Assembly (NCBI GenBank): GCA_001275005.1
Contig: JWZX01000342.1
Coordinates: forward strand, 1-12,587
Direction: 5' to 3'
Source: Chrysochromulina tobinii
Lineage: Eukaryota; Haptophyta; Prymnesiales; Chrysochromulinaceae
Length of the DNA: 12,587 nt
The notes under the pieces are model-generated. The model was not told the origin of the DNA, searched no databases, and saw only the letters and a list, made by a program, of their open reading frames with translations. Shown piece by piece: positions 7,828 to 12,587 of the stretch (its first letter is position 1; each line of letters starts with the position of its first letter). The translations under genes were made by a program, and so were the position numbers.

Positions 7828-8157
7828 ATGGCGCCCTTGTACACGAGCAGGTTCGTCGGCACGGCGGCGATCGGCACAGCGCGAGGCCGAGGGCGAGCAG
7901 CAGCGCGGCGGTGGCTCCGCGGTCGGGCATGCTTGCATTCAAATGACTACGGACAACAGATGTTGACGCAGTTGTTTGAGAATCTGAAAAATCTTGGGGG
8001 ATCTTTGCTTCTATGTGGCGCGGTCGCGGGCACAATGTCAAGTCCCGCCGTGTATCTTGGCATCACGATGCTGGCGTTTGGCGCGTTGAACTTTGCCATC
8101 GGCATTTCGATGCTCGGAGAGCGCGGCGCACGCAACCGGGTACGCTGCGCAACCTGA
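7828..8157 (+). CDS. Possible small organelle-targeted membrane protein, 109 residues
   Basis: The ORF starts at an ATG with G at -3 and +4 and ends with TGA at 8155-8157. Residues 1-39 have no acidic residue and are rich in Arg, Ala, Ser and Thr, which resembles a mitochondrial or plastid presequence. Residues about 57-96 are hydrophobic and Gly/Ala-rich (GGSLLLCGAVAGTM, then VYLGITMLAFGALNFAIGIS) and could form one or two membrane segments, followed by a short basic tail. The second half is less GC-rich than the first, as expected if it is a real mature domain. I recognise no family. A minus-strand frame over the same DNA begins with a signal-peptide-like stretch, so the coding strand is not certain. 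Confidence 0.35.
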   Translation: MAPLYTSRFVGTAAIGTARGRGRAAARRWLRGRACLHSNDYGQQMLTQLFENLKNLGGSLLLCGAVAGTMSSPAVYLGITMLAFGALNFAIGISMLGERGARNRVRCAT

Positions 8158-8698
8158 ATTCATTACCTCCGCCGCTGCTGATCGGTGATCCTCCGCGCAA
8201 AATTGCAGGCGCAGCTCGCCGAATTTCTCGCTGCTGATAGGAAGGCATCCACGCAAGAGAAGGCGTGATTTTGCCAACGAGCCAGCATCAGAGTATAGCA
8301 TAGGGCATAGGGTATAGTTGTGGCATCTGCACACGGCACGGTCAAAGAACAAGTCTTTTCAGAAAGTGCCATCGCCGGGGGTCCGTTATTGAGCGCGGGC
8401 GCGGTTGCGCGTGTGGCCACACACCCAGGGTGTGTGCTTCGAGGGCAGTGAGTTAGCGCAGCCTACAACTCAAGATCCCTTTCATCATTGGCGCTGTTGA
8501 TACACGTACTGCGGATTACACAAGAGCAAAACCTCGTAAAAACTAGCCACGCACGCACGCGCGAGCGACGTCGTTGCGCGCGATCGGGTAGCTGATAAAG
8601 GCTCTGAGCTCTTGGTGCAAGAAGCACGTTACGTTCGTGAGCGCTCACTGTACTGTAGGTAGGTGAAGCAGAGTGACTCCGCCATTGCTGCAGTCTCG
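8158..8698. other. Spacer between the small membrane ORF and the SECIS
   Basis: The stretch lies between a plus-strand ORF and the 3' UTR of the minus-strand ArsM gene. It contains a small irregular GCATAGG/TATAG repeat near 8295-8320. No open frame shows convincing protein features and no RNA gene was seen. Confidence 0.5.
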
Positions 8699-8772
8699 AC
8701 GCGCGGTGCTCGGGCGGTGCCCCAGGCAAGACAAAGTCGCCATTGGGGGCAGCGCCGTCATGGTGCGCGCGT
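8699..8772 (-). promoter_or_regulatory. SECIS element (selenocysteine insertion), form II
   Basis: Read on the minus strand from 8772 down to 8699, the sequence folds by hand as a eukaryotic SECIS. Helix I has 7 bp (8772-8766 with 8705-8699). A small internal loop follows. The core quartet is AUGA at 8761-8758 opposite CGAG at 8712-8709, giving tandem A-G and G-A pairs. Helix II pairs 8756-8753 with 8716-8713 and 8751-8746 with 8723-8718 around one C-C mismatch. The conserved AA lies at 8744-8743, 13 nt after the AUGA. An apical ministem (8741-8736 with 8732-8725, two-base bulge) makes it form II. It lies 352 nt past the ArsM stop and about 610 nt past the in-frame UGA. Such elements recruit SBP2 and the Sec elongation factor. 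Confidence 0.82.
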
Positions 8773-8886
8773 GACTGCGGAGGAGGTGGAGACGAGGCCG
8801 GCTCGCCTAACGGCTCCCTCTCACTCTCTGCGACGGGTAGCTCTTGGTCATTCAGGTAGGAAGGTCTAGCAGTCACCAATTCTCTT

Positions 8887-8936
8887 GGGTGAGATCGGGT
8901 GAGATCGGTTGAGATAGGTCGAGATCGGTCGAGAGA
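8887..8936. repeat. Five-copy 10-bp tandem repeat in the ArsM 3' UTR
   Basis: The consensus is GGTNGAGATC: copies start at 8887, 8897, 8907, 8917 and 8927, with one to three differences each. The period is exactly 10 bp. The array lies between the ArsM stop codon and the SECIS. It shares the word GAGATC with the array at 4148-4205. Confidence 0.9.
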
Positions 8937-9088
8937 CGCTGCCGAGCGACGCGCCCTACCCGCGCCGCGACGAAAGAGCGACCTCGCGAGGCCCTAATAT
9001 GGTAGTGGCCTCGTGAGGAGCCGCCCTCCCTAAAATGGTAGAGCCGCCCTCCAGTCGCCGCCGGGCAGTACACGGAGGTGCGCCTTGG

Positions 9089-9150
9089 CATCAGCCCTTG
9101 GCGCCCTCGGCAGTCGCTTAACATCAGCTCTTGGCGCCCTTGGCAGTCGC
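9089..9150. repeat. 29-bp near-perfect tandem duplication across the ArsM stop codon
   Basis: Bases 9122-9150 and 9089-9117 match at 27 of 29 positions, separated by TTAA. The first copy encodes the last residues of ArsM and its TGA (9126-9124); the second lies in the 3' UTR and carries its own TGA. Confidence 0.9.
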
Positions 9151-10038
9151 CATCGCGACGGGTGCGGCGATGCCTCCAGGGGGACCAGCGGCCGTCGCGG
9201 GCTTGCGAGCGGTCACGTTGGCCGAGACTACGTACTTCTCGGCCTCTGAGCCCGGGAGCCAATCCTTGATGAACTCGGCCGACTCGGGCTTCATCACGAC
9301 GCTCACATCGATGAATCCGGCATCGCGCAGCAACCCCTCGATTTCAGTGGGAAGCGGCGCGCCCGCGACTCAGCAGGCGAGGGCCTGCTCGTCCTTGAGG
9401 CGCTGCGGCAGCTCCTGCGTACGCACTACGTCCGAGACGGCCACGCGCCCGCCCGGCTTGAGCACCCGGAACGCCTCGCGGCAAACGGCCGCCTTATCGG
9501 GCGACAAGTTGATGACGCAGTTGGAGATCACCACGTCGGCCGTCGCGTCGGGCAGTGGCAGGTGCTCGATTTCGCCGAGCAGGAAGTTGGTGTTGGCCAC
9601 GCCGAGGCGCCGTGCCGCCTCACGCGCCTTTTTGAGCATCGCCGGCACCATGTCTACCCCAAAGGCCTTGCCGGTCGGCCCAACAGCCTTGGAGGCGAGC
9701 AAGCAGTCGATGCCCGCACCGCAGCCCAGGTCGACGACGATCTCGCCCTCACGCAAGGCAGCGAGCGAGACCGGGTTTCCGCAGCCCAGGCCGAGGTCGG
9801 CACCCGATGCCTCGCCGAGCTGCCGATCCGAGGCGGAGTAGCCCATCGCCCCGCCCTTGTCCTTGACTGCGGTGACGCAGCACGATTGCGTGCCCTCCGC
9901 GACGCCCTCGTAGGCGCGGTAGACGGCCTCGCGATCCATCACATAGACAGCCTCGCGCTTGCGACGGGCGAGAAAGTAATAGCCGATCGCCGCGCCGGCG
10001 AAGCCCGCCGCCACGGCCGCCACGTACCGCGACGCCAT
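9124..10038 (-). CDS. arsM: Selenocysteine-containing arsenite methyltransferase (ArsM/AS3MT family)
   Basis: Reading through one UGA (9372-9370) gives 304 residues. The enzyme should transfer methyl groups from SAM to trivalent arsenic. Residues 5-24 ([20 protein letters not shown]) followed by RRKR are a likely membrane anchor. Then come the family segments SCC at 52-54, [12 protein letters not shown] at 82-93, the SAM motif [15 protein letters not shown] at 101-115, GVDM at 127-130, [15 protein letters not shown] at 171-185 and RVLKPGGR at 191-198. The catalytic Cys of the C-[IV]-[AG]-G-A motif is the UGA (Sec223), preceded by Cys222. Homology resumes after it with [14 protein letters not shown] (233-246), then a Pro/Ala-rich tail. 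A SECIS lies in the 3' UTR. The ATG at 10038 is chosen because it directly precedes the anchor; the frame is open to 10236. A pseudogene is the main alternative, but the single lesion at the catalytic Cys plus the SECIS argues against it. Confidence 0.88.
9370..9372 (-). other. In-frame UGA predicted to encode selenocysteine (Sec223)
   Basis: On the minus strand the codons read GCC TGC TGA GTC GCG GGC, that is Ala-Cys-UGA-Val-Ala-Gly. The UGA takes the place of the catalytic cysteine of ArsM enzymes. It is the only stop between the start at 10038 and the terminal TGA, and it lies well over 100 nt upstream of the SECIS, a distance that allows recoding. Confidence 0.85.
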
Positions 10039-10226
10039 GGGGCCTCCTGCGCCGTGATCGGAACAACGCGAGCTTGAAGGATAGTGTGGGTAGTCGGAAG
10101 TGGGATGTGTTTCGGTGACCCTAATCGCGAGAACGTTGGGGCTATCTTTCCCGCGCTCTGTAAAGACAAAGTCCGACTGCGAGCGCGCCCGGCCTGCTCG
10201 CTGCCTTGCGTCCCGCCGGGGCCGCC
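10039..10226. promoter_or_regulatory. Divergent promoter region ArsM / SNF2
   Basis: The 188 bp between the two start codons must hold both promoters and both 5' UTRs. No TATA box is obvious. The SNF2 ATG has an ideal leader (GCCGCCATGC), while the ArsM ATG has C at -3 and G at +4. A longer ArsM frame would overlap the SNF2 start codon, which is a further reason to prefer the ATG at 10038. Confidence 0.5.
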
Positions 10227-12551
10227 ATGCTGGCATCGGCAGACCAGCTCTCGAGCCTCACCATCAAGCCGCTCAAGGCACTCTGCGCCGCACACGGCAT
10301 CGATCACGGCCTCTCCGGCAAGAAGAAGTCTGAGCACGTGCAGCGGCTGCTCACGATCAAGAAGGTGACCGCCGCCGAGTGCCAGCGCCACCACGCGGCC
10401 GCGGCCGCGGCGCCCGCCAAGTCGCCGTCCAAGTCGGGCGCCGCGCGCAAGGCGACTCAGAAGAAAGCCCTCGAAGCCTACTTTTCGTCGGGTGGGCGAG
10501 GCATCCAGTGCACCAAGTGCGGATATCCGCTCCTCGAGGTCCAGGAGATCAAATCGCTGCACGGCAATCACTCCTTCACGAATGTGTCGTGCTGCCGCTA
10601 TCCGCAGTGCAAAGGAAACAACGGGCTCCTCGGTGCGTACTTGGAGCTGTGCAAGCTTCGCATGCCGCGCATTCGATTCGAGGCGCACAGCCTTGAAGGC
10701 ATCAACGGCGCCACGAGGCACACGTTCTCGGTGAGCGTGGAGGCGGTGCATGCGGAGGTCCTCGAGGAGCTGGTGACGAGACATCAGCTCACGCGCCTCA
10801 TATTACCCCTACCGGCCGCCGACCGCTCGGACTTTGCATCGCCGGACGCGCCGCGCCGCGGCCACATATTTGAGTTTGGCTCCCTGCGCGTGGTTTTGGG
10901 AGCGGCAAGGCGGCTGGCGGCCGCGCGGCAGGGAGTGCGAGTGAGCGGGCTGGCCGAGTGCGAGAAGCAGCTCGAGCTCTTCCGGCACGCGGCCGGGCTG
11001 CCGAGCGAGTCGGGGTTCGAAACTGGCAGCGCCGCCGCCACAGCCACCGGCAGCGCCGCCGGCGCCTCTGCCGACGCTCCTCTCTCGACGGCGCGCAAGC
11101 CGGCGGCCGCCGCCGAGGACCGAGCGCGCGTGGCTCATTACGGCGCGGCGCGCGTGCGTGTTCAGAACTACGTCGAGGACCACGTCCTCGCAGCGGCGGG
11201 CGAGGCGCGGCTGGTTGCATGCGGGCTGTGGGGAAGGCTGCGCTCGTACCAACGGGAAGGGGTGCTGCGGGCCCTGCGCATGGGGGGCACGTGCCTGATC
11301 GCGGACGAGATGGGGCTAGGCAAGTCGCTCACCGCGCTCGCGATCGTCGCCGCACTCGATGCGTGGCCTTGCCTCGCGATCGTTCCCGCCGTGTGCCGTC
11401 GCGGCTGGGCAGAGGAAGCAGAGCGATGGCTAGGCGGCCTTCTTGCCCCGTCGGACATCCACGTCGTGTACGACCAGTTCGGCGCCTTGGAGGAGGGCCG
11501 CCCGGTGCCGCGCCTCGTGCTTGTGTCGCCCAAGATGGCCGACTTTACGCACCAGCATGCCAGCCTCGCGAGGCGCTCGTGGGGCTCATGCATTCTTGAC
11601 GAAGCACATGCATGCATCACGACCAACGCGCTGCGCGCCGAGGAGTCGGACCAGACGAAGGCGCTCATGCAGCTGCTCAAGCTGATCCCTCACCGGCTGC
11701 TGCTCACGGGCACCCCTGCCGTTGCCAAGGCCTTCGACTCGTTCAACCAGGTGCAACTGCTCCGTCCGGGGCTGCTCGGAGTGAACAAGTTTGAGTTCCG
11801 TCATCGGTTTTTCGACGAAGCCACGGGTGCATGCAAGCTGCCTCGTCAGCTGCCGCTGCTGCTCCATCGGTTCGTCATGATCCGGCGCACCAAGGCGCAG
11901 GTGATGCAGGCGCTGCCCGAGCGCACAGACATCTTCGTCACGCTACCCGTCGGGCGCGATGCATGCAAGGCACTCCTCCGAGACTATGCACCAACGGAGG
12001 AGCAGCGCGCCGTAGCGGCCATGGCGGCCGCGGGCCAGGCGGCCAAGCAGGCCGAGGCGGCGGCCAAGGCGGCGGCCAAGGCGGCGGCCAAGGCGGCGGC
12101 CAAACTGGCGAGGGGGGGCAAGCGGGCCGCGACGGCCGGCATCACTGAGGCGGGGGCGGCGGCAGAGCCCGCGGAGGAGGCGGAGGAGGAGGAGAAGGAA
12201 GAAGCAGCAGCGGGAGAGGATTCCGAGCCTACGGACTCGTTGCGCGTGGCGGGCATCAAGTCAACGGCTCATCGCGTCGGCCTGCTCAAGGCGATCGTCC
12301 TCGCTCGGGATGGCTCGTGGCTGCACGAGCGGCTGCGCGCCCTCGTGTACGCCGCGATCGAAGCCCTCGCCACCGGCGCCGGCGCGGCGGGCGGGCGAGC
12401 TGGGCAGCCTCGCAAGCTCGTCATCTTTGCTCATCACGAGCTGGTGATGACGTCCCTCGAACGAACGATCCAAACGCGCCTCGCAGAGCTGTCGGCCGGT
12501 GGCGGCCTCGGCCGCGGGGGACGCGGCAGCGGAGGCGGCGGCGGCGGCGGA

Positions 12552-12587
<36 letters not shown>
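10227..12587 (+). CDS. SNF2-family ATPase with N-terminal SAP and zinc-binding regions, 3' partial
   Basis: One intronless frame of 787 codons runs to the window end. Residues about 8-42 resemble a SAP DNA-binding domain ([18 protein letters not shown], then [12 protein letters not shown]). A putative zinc site follows: CTKC at 95-98 and CCRYPQC at 122-128. The SNF2 ATPase lobe shows [13 protein letters not shown], the Walker A loop DEMGLGKS at 360-367 (Ser where Thr is usual), DEAH at 458-461, LTGTP at 493-497 and MIRRTK at 551-556. The short, compact ATPase lobe resembles the SMARCAL1/ZRANB3 group, which anneals or remodels DNA at stalled forks, but the subfamily is uncertain. Residues about 606-680 are an AAAK and acidic low-complexity insert. 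The second helicase lobe starts at [12 protein letters not shown] (730-741) and is then broken by a poly-Gly tract at the edge. Distal motifs are outside the window. Confidence 0.88.
12057..12104 (+). repeat. Four-copy 12-bp repeat encoding AAAK
   Basis: GCGGCGGCCAAG occurs four times in tandem (the last copy ends AAA). Inside the SNF2 frame it encodes a regular Ala-Ala-Ala-Lys series, expected to be helical, in the insert between the two ATPase lobes. Confidence 0.95.
12531..12587 (+). repeat. GGC microsatellite at the window edge (poly-Gly)
   Basis: An almost pure GGC run (two GGA interruptions) fills the last 57 bases and encodes at least 19 glycines in the SNF2 frame. Its true length is unknown because the window ends inside it. 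Confidence 0.97.

Noticed and set aside
9370-9372. ArsM read as a pseudogene or truncated protein
   Set aside because: The only stop falls exactly on the catalytic Cys, the frame downstream keeps family sequence, and a SECIS fold lies in the 3' UTR. Random decay would not produce this combination.
10036-10236. Longer ArsM N-terminus starting at the ATG at 10236
   Set aside because: It would overlap the SNF2 start codon on the opposite strand, and the extra 66 residues are low in recognisable features, while the ATG at 10038 is followed directly by the hydrophobic anchor.
11011-11022. T-loop-like GGGTTCGAAAC suggesting a tRNA
   Set aside because: It is inside the SNF2 frame and has no acceptor stem or A-box partner. 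No tRNA, rRNA or CRISPR array was found in the window.

Overview
The window looks like nuclear DNA of a GC-rich eukaryote that has flagella or basal bodies, most likely a marine alga; a haptophyte or stramenopile would fit, but the sequence does not settle the lineage. The reasons are short GT-AG introns (93 to 188 nt) in genes with clear eukaryotic homologues, long GC-rich spacers with small tandem repeats, two genes of basal-body or centrosomal type (SSNA1/DIP13 and a CEP95-like protein), a plant/algal-type thermospermine synthase, and a gene built as a eukaryotic selenoprotein (in-frame UGA plus a 3'-UTR SECIS).

Layout from left to right. Positions 1-248 hold the last exon of one SSNA1 copy (+). 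A near-identical inverted second copy, complete in three exons, lies at 1001-1560 (-), with a 752-bp unrelated spacer between the two. Thermospermine synthase (ACL5 type) is at 1825-2784 (+). About 1.4 kb of repeat-bearing spacer follows. A three-exon CEP95-like coiled-coil gene is at 4203-6135 (-). The ribosome-biogenesis factor RPF2 is at 6532-7506 (-), with a 58-codon ORF just upstream of it in the same frame. A small possible membrane protein is at 7828-8157 (+). An arsenite methyltransferase of the ArsM type is at 9124-10038 (-). A large SNF2-family ATPase starts at 10227 (+) and runs off the right end inside a (GGC)n tract.

The most notable system is the arsenite methyltransferase. Its frame is interrupted by one UGA exactly where the family has its catalytic cysteine (C-[IV]-[AG]-G-A becomes UGA-V-A-G-A), and the frame continues with good homology for 82 more codons. 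On the same strand, 352 nt past the stop, I could fold by hand a form-II SECIS: a UGA/GA core with tandem sheared A-G pairs, 11 paired bases in helix II, an AA 13 nt after the AUGA, and an apical ministem. This supports a selenocysteine-containing ArsM. Its annotated stop is itself a UGA, followed by UGU and then UAA, so a C-terminal Sec-Cys tail is formally possible.

The genes do not form one pathway. SSNA1 and CEP95 share a basal-body/centrosome theme, and ArsM and the SNF2 gene share a 188-bp divergent promoter region. The window starts inside an intron of a duplicated gene and ends in a GGC microsatellite, both typical places for an assembly to break, so it may be a complete contig.
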